Part shown: in pieces, positions 41,430-53,964 of the stretch
How the letters are laid out: each line of letters begins with the position of its first letter
How positions within the stretch are numbered: the stretch's first letter is position 1
DNA from: Nephrocerus scutellatus
Lineage: Eukaryota; Arthropoda; Insecta; Diptera; Pipunculidae
Assembly (NCBI GenBank): GCA_947095585.1
Contig: OX352763.1
Span: 13,007,462-13,071,461 of the forward strand
Direction: 5' to 3'
Length of the DNA stretch: 64,000 bases
Notes under the pieces: generated by a model
Database searches by the model: none
The model's input: only the letters and a program-made list of their open reading frames with translations
Told to the model about the DNA's origin: nothing
Translations under genes and position numbers: made by a program

Positions 41430-43125
41430 AACGACAGAGAGAGAGAGAGAAAAAGTTAAAGATTAAAGTTGTTTTGAATGTTTTTCATTATTAATTCATA
41501 TAAAAAATGGAAAAAAGATTTGTTCTACAATTATCATATCAACATCGAATGAAACCAATTTTAAAAACTTAATTACTCGACCACAAGGCATATTATGATC
41601 GCAAAATGTGATATGCAAATGTGTATTCTCATTAGGGAATGTCTGAAGAGTTTTCCGGCTGGATGCTTAGGTCTCGTCCTATAATCTACGCCACTTGGCA
41701 CAAAATTTCCTTGCATACTAGTTAGTACTCGTGCTGTCGTGCCAAATATACTTTCGAGTGCAAATTATTACTTTATGTAAAAAACAAACAGATTTCGAGA
41801 AATAAAACGGAGACATGGATTTACAAAAATTTGGCAATCATGAAATATTCATTTCTATTTCCTCCATCACTTTCAGAATTTATAGACATTCTCAAAATGT
41901 TCATATTTGGCATGGTAGTCCATAAACACTCGAAAGGATGTGCATTTACTTGGGATACAAAATGTGATACACTCGGTTCGGTAAATGATTATTAGAGCCA
42001 AGTGCTAGTAAGATGAAAAAAAGGCATTTACTGTAATTTAATAAAGAGTGACTTAAGTGTAATGTAGCAGTTACATTGACTGACGCAGCGGTGAATTGGT
42101 TTACTAAAATGTTTGACTTAATTCGCACAGACGATTGGACGATAATGGACGGCTTTGATACTATGGAGGGAGTTGAAAAGTTTTACCAACACACCGTTGT
42201 AATCGTAAAGTAAAAACTTTTAATGGTCGGCTTTTGGAATTCGATTTGCATAAATCAAACAACGTCCTGCGATCGAACGAACTTACTTTGCATTATAATT
42301 TTACGGCAAACAACGGGTATGCGAAAATGTCAAGTAGAGAGCATTTTCTATTTTTGATGAATTTTGAAAGTTTTTTAAGTGAATTGGAATAACTTTTAAC
42401 GTCCTTTTTGATAAGTATGTAAATAGGATGAAAGCGAAAATTGCCGGGAGTAAATAGTTTTTGTCATATCGATTAGAGAAGCTTTAAGTATAAATATTTT
42501 TAATGTGATAACGTATATAAGCTAACTGATAGATAAACCCAGCAAAGAAACGATAAAAAAGTTGTCTATTATTTTATACTTCACAATATAAAAGAATCGG
42601 AAAAGTGCAAAAGCTGTTTAGATCTTAATTAAAAATTTGTTTCAATCTAAGAAAACAAGTAATCCAAAATTTACTTGATTAAATAAATTTGGCTTAAGAA
42701 TTCAGTCTCAGAAGAACTCCTGAAAAGCCGCTAAATTTTCACACCTTGAACTTGAGCCCACCAAAAAATAGTCAAGAGGCGTCAATTGACATAAATGAGG
42801 CGGTCAATTGACTGGCCCATTGCTGGAGACAAGACCGCCACCGAACTTTGACTTCAATAACCAGCTACAATGCAGTTTAACGCCGTCTTCTTCTTCAACC
42901 TCTTACCATTTATACCAGATCGCACATGTAACAGTGGCGATCTCTATTCACTATGCGTTTCTGACACTATTGAAGAAAAAGTACACGCCAAGGACCCCTC
43001 CAACACGAAACTCACAAGACATGACATTTCGTGAATGGTTTCTGCTAACTGTCTGTCTAAATGCGATAATTTTGTTTATGACGCTAAGCCAGAAATGTTA
43101 TTCATCGCTGAGAATAATAAGCGCG
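41430..43125. other. Ptp10D upstream or intron DNA, no gene seen
   Basis: A short (GA)n run near 41439-41449, then AT-rich DNA. A 129-codon frame at 42808-43197 has no recognised motif and overlaps the left end of the MADF element, so it is not called. Confidence 0.5.
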
Positions 43126-43131
43126 CTTAAA

Positions 43132-43655
43132 GCGATTGACAGACTATCGAACTTGACTGCAAGTTTTGATCGACACCCATCAAAACTGATAGTGTGAACG
43201 ACTGACTGACTGCCTGACACTATTAACTGATCGCTATCAAACACTTTTGATGTTGACTGTCAGTCAGCGGCCATGTTTGTTTCTGATCGATAATGTGTAC
43301 ACAAATTCCTCAGTCAGCTGTAAATTTTATATATGGACATGGATGAAGACAGCAGATTTTTAGAAGAATTTGTGTGCGCCTACGAAAAAAACCCCTGTTT
43401 GTGGGACATAACGAGACCCGATGATGGATATCGCAAATTGGTGGAAATTATGAAAAAATACGAGGCAACGGCGGCGGATCGTAAGAATGAGCAACAAACA
43501 AGCTTTTTGTTGGTTGTCCATCTTTCCTCTTTGAAAATTAGACCTTGACTGTTGGTTTGACTATCAAACGATCCTAAAAATCTGAACACAAGGCACATCA
43601 GTCAAAACTGGCATCCGTTATGATATACAGTCAGGTTCGATAGTCTGTTAGTCGC
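43132..43655 (+). mobile_element. Transposon-like unit with 28-bp inverted ends carrying a MADF fragment
   Basis: Left end 43132-43159 begins GCGATTGACAGACTATCGAA. The reverse complement of the right end 43628-43655 begins GCGACTAACAGACTATCGAA. They agree at 25 of 28 positions. Between them is an ORF with a MADF start. MADF/Myb-like proteins are known as the second ORF of PIF/Harbinger elements in insects, so a deleted derivative is plausible. No transposase is present. Confidence 0.6.
43333..43548 (+). pseudogene. MADF-domain fragment
   Basis: 71-codon frame: DSRFLEEFVCAYEKNPCLWD, then YRKLVEIMKKYEATAADRKN. This is the first two-thirds of a MADF (Myb/SANT-like DNA-binding) domain, normally about 85 residues. 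The sequence after residue 55 no longer fits the family and stops, so the domain is truncated. It lies within an inverted-repeat unit. Confidence 0.7.
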
Positions 43656-43659
43656 TTGA

Positions 43660-45690
43660 ACCCGAACGCGAACTTTGGTAATTTTTTTTTACGTGAAACG
43701 TCTTTAAAATCTAAACATGGGGGAATATGAACAACAATAGTAGCGTAACGAAATGGGATATATCGTCTTGCTGTAATAACTCCCAACATTTACTAGCCTT
43801 AGAGACGCAAATAACCATGCCGGCACCTATGTTGAGAGCAGGAAGAGTACTCACTCTAGCCTATACATAATATTTAAGCAAGTATAGGGTGGTTTCGCTT
43901 CTGTGCTTTATAAACTACCCTCAATAGTCTATATATATAAAAGTGAAACTTTGTATGTGTGTATGTATGCATGTCCGGTATAGACTGCCAAACCCTTCAA
44001 CCGATCGTGTTCTAACTTTGCACATGGGTTTTCTACCATAAAAGTCACTTAATAGGCATATTTGGGAAGTGGTCAGATGCCTAGGTCAAGGGGTCAACAT
44101 ACGAATTTTTTTTATTGTTTTTACAAATTGATCTCTATTTTTGATCTCGCTAAAAATTTGTTCCTATTTCATGATTCTAACTCAAAAGGAGAACGATAGT
44201 TTGTTAGAATGTTAATCAAAAATAATTCAGGAAAACCTTTGACATGATCACCCCCGTCCAGAATACAGCTTTAAGCTGCTTATTCTATAACGATGATATT
44301 GCCCTTACACTGTTATTCCCCTTTAAGCCAATTAGGAGTGTTTAGTAAGTACGACGGTTTGCCAATTAAAATTTTGCCAATACATTAAATCAATTAATTT
44401 GCAAATTTAATTAACTGCCAGGGGACATGATGATGTCTAGAAAATTTCGTATTCAAATCATGCAACAAGGAAATAAAACAAAATGCGTACTTAGCATAAG
44501 ACTCTAATATCAGCTGATTAGTATAATGAAATGGCGATACATATATGCATATATAGGAAAAGAAAGAGAGACGCAACATGTGAACTTGTCAAGAAAGATA
44601 GAGGAAGAGAATAAATAAAAAAAATAAAGAAACTTTATGCACATACAATGTGTACAACTATTTTGATTAAATGGTCATTAGCGCAAGCGGTCATAATGTT
44701 GATCACATCCAACTTCATCGTGTATTCATCGCGTATCGTCGAATAATATTGACAACAGTTTCACTCAGGAAGTATCATATAATAAGGAATCCGCTTGGTA
44801 TGCAGCCAGTCTGTAATGATGCCTACGATTCGTTCGAAAACAGTCATTTTACCGCCCTTTATGGAGGAGGTTTCTCATGTTCGTGAGTAGCGATTTTTTT
44901 TTTATTTCCATTTTCTACTAAAAAGTCAATGCCAATTCGAATATCGTCGTCGCCGGTCGTTGGCGGTGATTTTTTGCGATAGTGGGAGCGACGAGTGCTG
45001 CCTGGGCCTGCCTGCCTGCCTGACTGGTGGATTTTTATTCAAGTGTCTCCGAGTCCAAGTTTCAAGTAATTGGAAGTCTCTCGCTTCCATATACGAATTT
45101 TAAAATTGGATTTTTTTGTGCATGCTTCGCCATTGTTGCATTTTTGCATGCTTCTCTCTCAGAATTAATTGTGTTTGTTTGTTTGTTTGTTAATGTTTGT
45201 TTCAGTCCTTCCTAACGAGTCGTTATGCTGACGACGGGCAGAGTAAGCGGGAATTGCTCGAGTTTGCGGGCGGGAATTGTTTTTGTTTTGTTTTATCAAT
45301 TCCATATCTCGTGTAGGTTATGTCTGTCATTCGTTGGCTGTATAGCACAGGAGGACATATAGTACAGACGATTGTGGGGCTGATTGCTGTTTTTGGCTGT
45401 TTTCATTTTTAATGGTGTCATTGCACTCTACGAGCACGTAACGTGCATATTTTTACAAGATTCCTATGCAAATAATCGTTAAAATTTTGCAAATTTTCAT
45501 GAACTGCACTTTTGCTGTGCAACAGTGTAGTCGCTATATGAGAACGGTTGTAAGTGATATCAGGAAATGAGCTGAAATATCTGAATAAAGTTTAAAGCAA
45601 AAAATACCCTAAAACTTATTAGCTTTGAATTGAATTTTTAATTATTCGTTGCTTTTTAAACTTTAAAAAAGTTATTTTTTAATATAGGTT
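43660..45690. other. No recognised gene
   Basis: A stretch at about 43930-44060 (ATATATATAAAAGTGAAAC.., CCGATCGTGTTCTAAC) resembles the start of the dispersed element at 36.7 kb. The rest has no recognised coding region, RNA or repeat. Confidence 0.5.
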
Positions 45691-45694
45691 AGGT

Positions 45695-46900
45695 TAGGTT
45701 AAGTTAGGTTCGGTAAAGGTGGCTGTCAGAGAAACCGACACACTTAGACCAGCAATAGTCCATTGTGATTCCACACGGATCAGGAAAATTTTTCCCACCT
45801 ACTCCTTGAACCAATTAGAGCTTCGTATGAAGCGTAAGAGACTGCTCATGTCAATGTTGGTAAGATCATTAGTGTCGTAGAAGAAAGCTTCCATATGGAG
45901 TTTACGTTTTTGGGAGAGTGCTGGATAAGTACAGAAAATATAGATAATGGTCTCCTCCTCCTCCTCCACCTCATCTATGCAGCTTCTGCAGAAGTCATTC
46001 ATTAATAAAAATGAGAAAGAGCGTCGAAGACAAAACAGAGCCCTGGAAAACGACAGCATTTAGCTGATGTACTTTAGACTTGAAACCGTCTAAAATAACT
46101 TGAATTGAGCGGTCCAAAAGATAGATTCTAATCCACTGAAGCAGTTTATCATCGACTTCATAAGCACGCATTTTACACAAAAAAGCTTGATGCCAAACTC
46201 TGCCAAATGCATTGGAAATATCGAGTGCAACAGCTTTCCATTCACCAAATTGATGCAAAGATCGGTTCCACTGTTCGGTGAGATATACCATTAAATCACC
46301 GCAGTAGAACGTTGCCCACGAAATCCGTACTGCCGGTCACTAAGGATTTCGTTAGTTTCAAATTATTTCATAAGAATGGATGTAAGTGCTATGGGTTTGG
46401 TACGAAGAAGAAGACGACGACCTCTCACCTTTTTTGGGTATGAGCTGGACAAAGGCTGTTTTCCAACTTCTCGGGAGGAGTCCAGATTCCAGAAGAATAT
46501 AGGATAGATGGAAAAGCTTACGCAATAGTAATGCCAGCTTGGAAGAACACCTCTTCAAAAGTAATGGGGAAATACCTTGTGGCCCAGCGGTTTTGTGAGT
46601 GTTGAGATCGTTTAAAACTCTAGCAACTGTACGAGTACGAATTAAGATCTGTCCCATAGCGTGTTCAATACTCGGAGGAACAGGCGGTAGCAATACACAA
46701 TCGGGAAGCGTGTAGCTAGCTGCAAAATGCGCAGCAAACAGATTGGCCTTGTCTATAGAGCTGACAACTGGAATGTCATTATAAATGTGCGTTAGAATCG
46801 ACGACCAGGCTATATTTTTGATTCCTTTTACGAATTTCAAAGTATTCAAAAGTATTTTCTTTATTCCACGCATTACACGCGCCTACCGCGACTCGCGACA
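45695..46900 (-). pseudogene. Jockey-like LINE with internal deletion
   Basis: Minus strand, high to low: RT entry VSSIDKANLFAAHFAASYTL and GPQGISPLLLKRCSSKLALL (46873-46358), then VALDISNAFGRVWHQAFLCK and VFQGSVLSSTLFLIFINE (46291-45995). This runs directly into a cysteine tail DFCRSCIDEVEEEEE and LLRFIRSSNWFKE (46059-45799), so the YADD box and RNase H are missing. It ends in an AACCTAACCTAACCT-type tail near 45710. Confidence 0.75.
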
Positions 46901-48855
46901 TACGACACACCCGGGATATCAAAATTCCACCCTGGCATTGAGATGCTCACAAAATTTCAGCCCTCAGGTGGTTAAAAAGGAGCTCAAAAATTGTGGCATT
47001 TCCAACCATTACACGCGTCACATGCGGAATATAAAAATGCTATTTTGGACTTAGACACGTGGTTAAAAAGGACATCAAAGTAGTCGAAAATACAGGCAAA
47101 AAGGGGTCAAGTTAAATAAAAGTTTCTAAAAAAGGGCACTTTTAATGAAAAACCAATTTTTTCATCGATTTCGATAGTTTGGTTTGGTAATATGTACTTT
47201 AATAATTAAAGCAGACGCTACAGACTTATATAAAATACAATAATAATTATATAAATTATCGTAAAATCACTAATGCGTTCTACCAAAAGTTTGCACGGAC
47301 AGAAACTCGGTGAACTTTGTTGTCGCTTTTGGTATAGTTCTTTTATGATTTATCTAACGTCACCACTCATTTAAACCACAGCCTTACCATTTAACATAAA
47401 ATAAATAAAATTCTGTTTTATACAATTTATCGTAATCACCCAGAAGTTAATTATAAATATGAAAACGCAGGTTAATCATTGCAACAACTGCAACAAGGTT
47501 CTGCACACTTGCACATGTCACCTACTACTCATCGCGCATTAGTACATAATTCATTGCGGTTTATGTTTTTCAACTTTTACCCTCAACCTCAATAAATCAT
47601 TTAATTACAACACAATGGGAATAGATTAAATAAACGCGTCAGTTTGCGTTTAAATGCATGGAATCATAATTTCTCACCGGTGTGTCCTTAATGTTCAGTC
47701 ATCTAATTAGCACACAAGTCACGCAAATTATTTTAAGTTTAACATTTTTCATTAAAAAATGTTTTCCAAAGGTAAACAAACCGATTGTTTGCAAAAGTTC
47801 CCGACGCTTCACATATTCAACGTGTAAATATTTAATTTGAATTTATCTCGTGTTATGTGAAAAGGAGAAGGATTTTTTATTTGCGTACGCATTACACTTC
47901 CCTTTGAAAACATTTAATGCTACAGCATCAGAGCGTTTTTCTGATTCCAGCGTGAAAGAGGAACACTTCATGAGTCTTTGTTGCTTCCCTTCGGTAAAAA
48001 AAAATAGTTCTGCACAAAATTGTAATCACTAAAATGCACAATCCCATTTATTGGTTTCCTCCTGAAATCGTTGGCAGCTTTCCAGCGAAATGTCGTGGCT
48101 CCTTTTTAATACTACACGCCCCAATTCGTTGTTAATTCGACCAAATTTGAGGAACCCATTGAATCGATAATGCAGTTTTGAAAATTGGATTTTTATCAGT
48201 TACGAAGTTCAGTTCCCCGCATTTATTTAATGTTATTAATGTTAATTCCGTATTTTACGAGACACATGAATTGATATTTCCAATCAAACCAAAAAGTAGA
48301 CAGACAACAAGCTAAGCTACCCTTAGCAACAGCAACAGCGGTCAGCTAACATTCATTCAAGCTTCAAGGTTCAATAGCTAACGCTAATCGATAAATCAGA
48401 GCCCTTTTTTTATACATACAGAGAGTATGTGAGTTGAGTTGGGTTGAGCGGAATTAAAAAATTGCTTTTTGCTTTGCTTTGCGGCAAGTCGCGCTAAGCA
48501 TAGATTCACTCACCTGTTGATTTTACGGCTCAACAAAGTTGATTCTTTGTGCCACTGACTTTCGACGTGGGTTTGCATTTACAATTTAGGTTACTGATGA
48601 TTTGCTTTGGGAATAGGAAAAGGCGTTCCAATGGATTAGCCCTGCCATCTCACCTGTGCACAATGCGAAGCCACACAACAAGAAGATAGAAATTTGAAAA
48701 AATCACATACACACATGCAAGTAATTGCAGTATTTGAGATTCTCGGTAAAATTGAATTTCAAAGATAAAACTTTAAATTAAATTCTGTACATGAATTTTA
48801 ATGAAATTTATCCACACAAAGCACGTGGATTGTTTAGCTTTTTGCTATATGTTTA
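46900..48855. other. No recognised gene
   Basis: AT-rich DNA with short frames only. It could be regulatory or intronic DNA of Ptp10D, but nothing in the sequence shows this. Confidence 0.5.
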
Positions 48856-48860
48856 AATCT

Positions 48861-48915
48861 TTGTTTACGTTGATAATAAAAACGATCGTTTTATTTTTAT
48901 TATCAACGTAAACAA
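48861..48915. repeat. Perfect 22-bp inverted repeat with 11-bp spacer
   Basis: TTGTTTACGTTGATAATAAA plus AA (48861-48882) is repeated exactly in reverse complement at 48894-48915. The spacer contains CGATCG. It would fold as a strong hairpin. Confidence 0.95.
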
Positions 48916-48919
48916 CGTA

Positions 48920-49265
48920 AATTGTTTATTTAACTTTAATCTTAAGATGGCAGAATAAGGGGGATAACCTGTAGTATGAGTATTTGGGCACGTGCCGTGT
49001 CTACGCTGACAAGTGGAAGTGTAATCAAACGTGGTGAAGCTGAATGATTGAGCCCGTCCCTTCAAAGAAATGATGTAACGAGGTTTATAACCTCGCCCAT
49101 AAAAAAAACATTACTACGCATATCAAATCAGCATCGAAAATACTGATCCACGAAGGACCATAGCAACGACCACGGCTAAACGATTTAAGAATTCTTTTTT
49201 CTACAATAAAAATAAATCTGATGAGCTAATCTCCAGACCACGGACAGATATATCCAAAGTAGTTT
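48920..49265. other. No recognised gene
   Basis: Short unique-looking stretch between the hairpin and LINE fragments. Confidence 0.4.
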
Positions 49266-49500
49266 CAATAATCACAGGCCATTGGGCAGTCAAACTGGGA
49301 ATCCCGTAAATCCGCCTTTAACAGCAAAGCCAGAGAGGAACTTTATAAAGCCATATCATAATTCTGTTTCCCTAATAAACAGACAAGAGTTTCCAGGAGT
49401 TGCAGGGATGTTAATAAGAAATAAACTCTCAATAATTATCTGTATAAATGTCCAGCCCTGGCGAGCTTCCGTCTCCACAAAACGGATTACACGGTTTGTT
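49265..49500 (+). pseudogene. LINE C-terminal (cysteine tail) fragment
   Basis: Plus strand contains a GHWAVKLGIP-like block near 49276-49310 and YLYKCPALASFRLHKTD near 49438-49490, the end of a Jockey-type ORF2. Interrupted and short. Confidence 0.5.
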
Positions 49501-49592
49501 TATAGATTTTGAAGCCGCCTAGATACTTGTTATAAGCCAAGTGAAAATGACCGAAGACCACACTATGCTGCCGCCACCAAGCATATACGAAG

Positions 49593-49775
49593 TTTATATA
49601 ATATTCGGCGCGACAGACCATTGCGGTCCAAGGCCTAGCTTCTCGCAACCATTCGTGTTGAGCATGTTTATTTTTCACACAAATGGAAGGGACCTACAAT
49701 TTAAGGCCGGATCCGGACGGCGAATTGAGAAGCTTTCCGTGACAAGTTATTACTCTCGGAACGAAGTTAGAATCC
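49593..49775 (-). mobile_element. tRNA-derived SINE-like repeat (copy C, 5'-truncated)
   Basis: The reverse complement reads GGAAAGCTTCTCAATTCGCC, then GGATCCGGCCTTAAATTGTAG, CTTGGACCGCAATGGTCTGT and CGCGCCGAATATTATATAAA, matching copy A, including its central 80 bp that copy B lacks. The tRNA-like head is missing. Confidence 0.65.
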
Positions 49776-49779
49776 AGCG

Positions 49780-51070
49780 ATAAATCGGCTCAAAAATAAT
49801 AAGGACCCGGGATCAGATGGTATCCCACGAAGCTGATTAAATAAATGGGCCCCGCAATACGCCAAGCAAATCATGAAATAATTGTGTAAGTATGGGAGGA
49901 AAAAGGGGCGCCAGAAAACTGGCGAAGAGGCATCCTATGCCCAAAACATAACAAAGGAGATATCTCAACATGCAGTAATTATCATGGTATACCGTTGTTG
50001 AGTACCGAGTATAAAATTTTCTCATCTATCCTTCAAGACATACACTAAAGTCATCATTGGTCGATACCAGTGTGGCTTCACCCAGACAAAACAACAACTG
50101 ATAAAATTTACACCCTTAGGCAGGTGATGGATAAATGTCTAGAGTTTCAAAATTCACTACACTATATTTTTATAGGCTTTAAAGCCGCCTATGATAGCAT
50201 AGCCAGAGTAGAACTTTATAAAGCCATGAGAGAATTCGGCATCCCAAATAAACTGACACTACTATGTTGGTTGACCATGACCGATGTTATAAGCGAAGTA
50301 AAAATATCCAGATCACTATCAAGCCCATTCAACATCTATAACGGGCTCCGACAAGGAGATGGACTGGCCTGCGTCCTCTTCAACCGAGACTCTGACGTAA
50401 AGGCGAGAGGAACAATGCTCTATAAATCCATTCAGATACTGGCTTACGCATACGACATCGAGATCGTTGATAGAAACCACAGGCCTGTACAGGAAGCTTC
50501 CATCCAGATCGAGTGGGCGGCACGAAATCTGAGGCTGCACATGAATGAGAGCAAAACAAAGTACATGGTGGCCACGTCTGCGAGTATAAGATCCAACATT
50601 GGCCCCGCAATTAAAATAGTGGAGCGCAAATTTGATGTAGTGCAATCCTTTAGCTATCTCGGGTTAATTGTAGCAGTCGATAAAAGCATGGAACCAGAAA
50701 TACACGCACGGTTATATCGGCTATAACGTGGACGGATTGCTCTAACGATTCGGATTTTTTGCCATAGACACGACTCTTCTCGTAACCCCGACAAAGTCCA
50801 ACAGCGTAAAGTCGAGCGTGGAGCCAGAAATAAAGCCATAAAGCTTAAAGCCAACAAAGCCTGTCAAGATTCCTTAAACCCAAGAATTTTACCGTTACAT
50901 CGAAGTTGCTGATGTATAATTCATACCATACCATACATATCGATCCAGTACTTGGGTGCTTAGCAAAAACAGTTCTAACCTCTAAAACATGTTCGTGAGG
51001 AAAGTCTTACGAACGAAGAGAAAAAGATCTTTGCAAGAGGATTAATGGGATATTACAACGAGCCAAGCCA
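49780..51070 (+). pseudogene. RTE-like LINE, broken copy 3 (catalytic box mutated)
   Basis: Blocks in order: RLKNNKDPGSDGIP, VWEEKGAPENWRRGILCP, then an ORF at 50070-50726 with KTTTDKIYTLRQVM, FKAAYDSIARVELYKAMREF and NIYNGLRQGDGLACVLFN. The catalytic box reads LAYAYDIEIVDRN instead of LAYADDIDIVGRN, so the second Asp of YADD is lost. A thumb-type segment follows (FSYLGLIVAVDKSMEPEIHA). Fragments continue to about 51060. Confidence 0.8.
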
Positions 51071-51074
51071 AGCT

Positions 51075-52590
51075 ACGCTAGATGAATCGCGAAGTCATGG
51101 TACAGAGTTTGGAGATGCTCTAGTGAAATGATTTGCGAAAAGCTAGGACCGAACCCGGCTTGTAAGGCCCAATATAACGATACATAAATTTAAGCATTAT
51201 CTGGTACACTAGATAATAAGTAAGTGTAGCTAGAAATTTAAAAAAAATCAACTTTACCTAGACAAAGAGTAGTTTTTGTAGAAGTATGAACTCCAATTGG
51301 AAAGATGTCGGAATTTTTCTATTGATTTTAAGCAACAAAAACACTGAATATTTCCGTAACTGTCAATGTAGTCATCTGATCCGTCTATTATCACAAAATG
51401 CGAATTGTATTTGGCATTAAATGTTCAGCCAGTCTTTGTGTCTGTCTCAGAACAAAGGAGATGATAAAATGAAAAATCTTATGATAGCGGATTGAGTTAT
51501 TCGCAGAATTAACTCTGTCTCGTTAATCCTTACACAAAGCGATTGAAACGTCGCTTTTCGCTTTCTAGAAAATTCTGTTAGAAATTTTACAACTCTGATA
51601 CACTGAACACGAACAATTTCGAATTCAATTTGCTATAGACATGCAAAGTTCCATGTATGCAAACAGGCAAGCCGGCTCCAAAGTAGTTTTCTTTGTGCTG
51701 ACTTCTTTCTTCACAGTTCGTTCAGCTACTTCAGCTATTACTATTGTGTCCTCCTTTAATCCTTTCTGACAGTGAACGAGCGTGTAACAAAAATATTACA
51801 TGCAATAATTTCGTTCGTGCAGACGATGAAGTGATGAAAGTTGGTTCTATCGTCCTGTCGGAGGCACCTCTTCGTCTAATGGTTAATTGATTTTTTTTGC
51901 TTGTTTCTTCGGTGTAATTCGTGATGTTGGGTGATGAAATGATGAAGGAGAATGAGCTTAGTAAACACATAATGAAGACAAAAAAAATACAGTCTCGTTT
52001 TTCTTTGCTTCATTTTGATGGATGTATTTATTAAGTCTGCCAGACGGAACGGACAAGCATTAAAAAACCATTTGTGACTCTTCATATTTTGCTTATTAAG
52101 ATTTCAAATGAATTGCAGGATGTTTTTTGTTACGTTGTTTCAACTATATACGAGTGCATACATAGACAATGTAGTGGGCAGCCCACAAAGAACATTAATT
52201 TAGACAGAGCAGATTCATGAGTTGGCATGAACATTAATTGCTTCAGTGTTTACAGGACTAGTTGTTAAAGATTGTGCAAAAGTGTTGAATAATTAATTTG
52301 TTGTCAGGAATTGTTCTTTCTAGAATACAATGCTAAAAAACTTTCTCTCGAATCTGGATGAGAATGTGGAACTATCCACTACATAAATTGAAGGACATTT
52401 TCTTGTTAAAAAGTGTCTCATAGAATATGTTTTTTGGTTTCGTAACGACAACTGTATTCTTAAATACGGAAGACATATGTAGAAGAAAGTATTCATTGCC
52501 TTTAAATGTATTTTATATGTGACAATTGGTAAAAATTAAAAAAAAAATATTTTCTTGGTGGTGGTCCGGTACGAGATTATTTCTGTGATC
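51075..52590. other. No recognised gene
   Basis: AT-rich DNA. The short frames carry no known motif. Confidence 0.5.
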
Positions 52591-52594
52591 AGGC

Positions 52595-52960
52595 ACTCCG
52601 AAATCTCCATCAGGTTGGCAAGGAAGGCTTTTTCAATTTATGAATTCGGAATCCCGCCAGGGCTGGGCAGTCGCAGAGATAATGGATGAGAGTTTCCCTG
52701 TCATTGACATCCCTGCAGCTTCTGCAAAAAGTATTGTGTGGAATTCCCAGTTTGGCTGCGTGGCTGCCCACCGCCCAATGGCCAGTGATAATTGCCACGA
52801 ATCTGAAAATATCTTTCCGTGATCTTGAGATCACTCTTTGGATTTATATTGTAGAAGGATCGCCCTCGAAGTAGAGCAGTCGGTCAAGTCATTCCACCTT
52901 AGTTGTGCCTGGATGGTATCGAAAGTGGGGACGCGTTCTTCGACGGAGCTCAACACACTC
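52595..52960 (-). pseudogene. Jockey-like LINE C-terminal fragment
   Basis: Minus strand ORF 52834-52610: MISRSRKDIFRFVAIITGHW, AVGSHAAKLGIPHNTFCRSC and NDRETLIHYLCDCPALAGF. The HxxxxG and CxxC pattern is the usual end of ORF2 after RNase H. Confidence 0.7.
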
Positions 52961-53039
52961 TGTGGTCGATGTCCTTAACTCCATTAGGACTTCATCTGCA
53001 TACTTAAAACCTGCCATAGACACGTGTCTATCAACGAGT

Positions 53040-53095
53040 GGCTCCATCAGAAGATATCCAGGTGGCTTTGTGGATATTTTTACGGAATCTTCAGT
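53040..53095 (-). pseudogene. Short RTE-like endonuclease fragment
   Basis: The reverse complement AATATCCACAAAGCCACCTG, GATATCTTCTGATGGAGC is nearly identical to 56580-56620 on the plus strand, where it encodes NIHKATWISPDGA. Confidence 0.6.
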
Positions 53096-53099
53096 AAAT

Positions 53100-53950
53100 C
53101 TATTTACAATTTTTTTTTTTTTAGTTTTTTTTTTAATTTTTTTTAAATTTCTTTTGCATTTCATCAATTCATCAGCCCTGAATAAAAACTTTAATTATGC
53201 CAACCAAAAGTGACTCACTGATTTCTTTCAGAAAACTTCTCTTTCTAACAGAGTTTTTAAATGAACCCAAAATATGAAAATAAAATAGTTAGCGATACTT
53301 TTGCATTAGGACTCTCACCGCTCACATCGTTGGTGGCTGGCATTTAATAAAACATTTTCACAATAAAGATAATAACAATTATATGCGACAGCTTCACAAC
53401 CTTTATAGCCAAATATCAACAAAAAAAAACTACTTAATACGAGAATGTCACTTGACTTAGTTTGCACCGCACACTGCACGAGTAAAAAGTCATTTATTTG
53501 GTATTGTTTTGTTGTTTTTTTGTTTAGCTCCCCGAAGCGGAATAATATTCAATAGCGTATTTGAATTTGTTCTATTTTATTTCATTCCATTCGTTAGTAC
53601 AATTTCTGACGGAAATTTCCTTTTTTAATTCATTGTGATCAAAGGACTTTTTGCCTGTAGACAGATTATTGTTTCAAAAACAGATTTCAAAACCAGAAAT
53701 GTTGCAACTAATTAGGGAAATTGATGCTGCCCACTGGGAATATGTTTAGGACAGCAAAACGAGGCGTTTTCAATTATACGTTTGGCACACCTTTTTTTTT
53801 GAACACCAAAAAGATTCATCTGCAATATTCTTATATTTGAAGTAATGGAAATAATTTTTTTTAGCCAAATGTGAATTTTATCTGTTCCATTAATTTAAGC
53901 TGCAGCGGCGAACTAAATTCGTGTTTAAACGGCTATCTTTCGCAATAGAT
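53100..53950. other. No recognised gene
   Basis: T-rich run at 53108-53150, then AT-rich DNA without recognisable features. Confidence 0.5.
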
Positions 53951-53964
53951 ATGACTGGCATCAA

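Noticed and set aside
42808..43197. 129-codon frame starting MTGPLLETRPPPNFDFNN as a gene
   Set aside because: No known motif, composition like chance frames, and it runs into the left inverted repeat of the MADF element.
45690..45715. AGGTTAGGTTAGG run as an insect telomere (TTAGG)n tract
   Set aside because: Only a few units, imperfect, and located exactly at the 3' end of a LINE relic. Flies lack TTAGG telomeres, so it is read as a retrotransposon tail.
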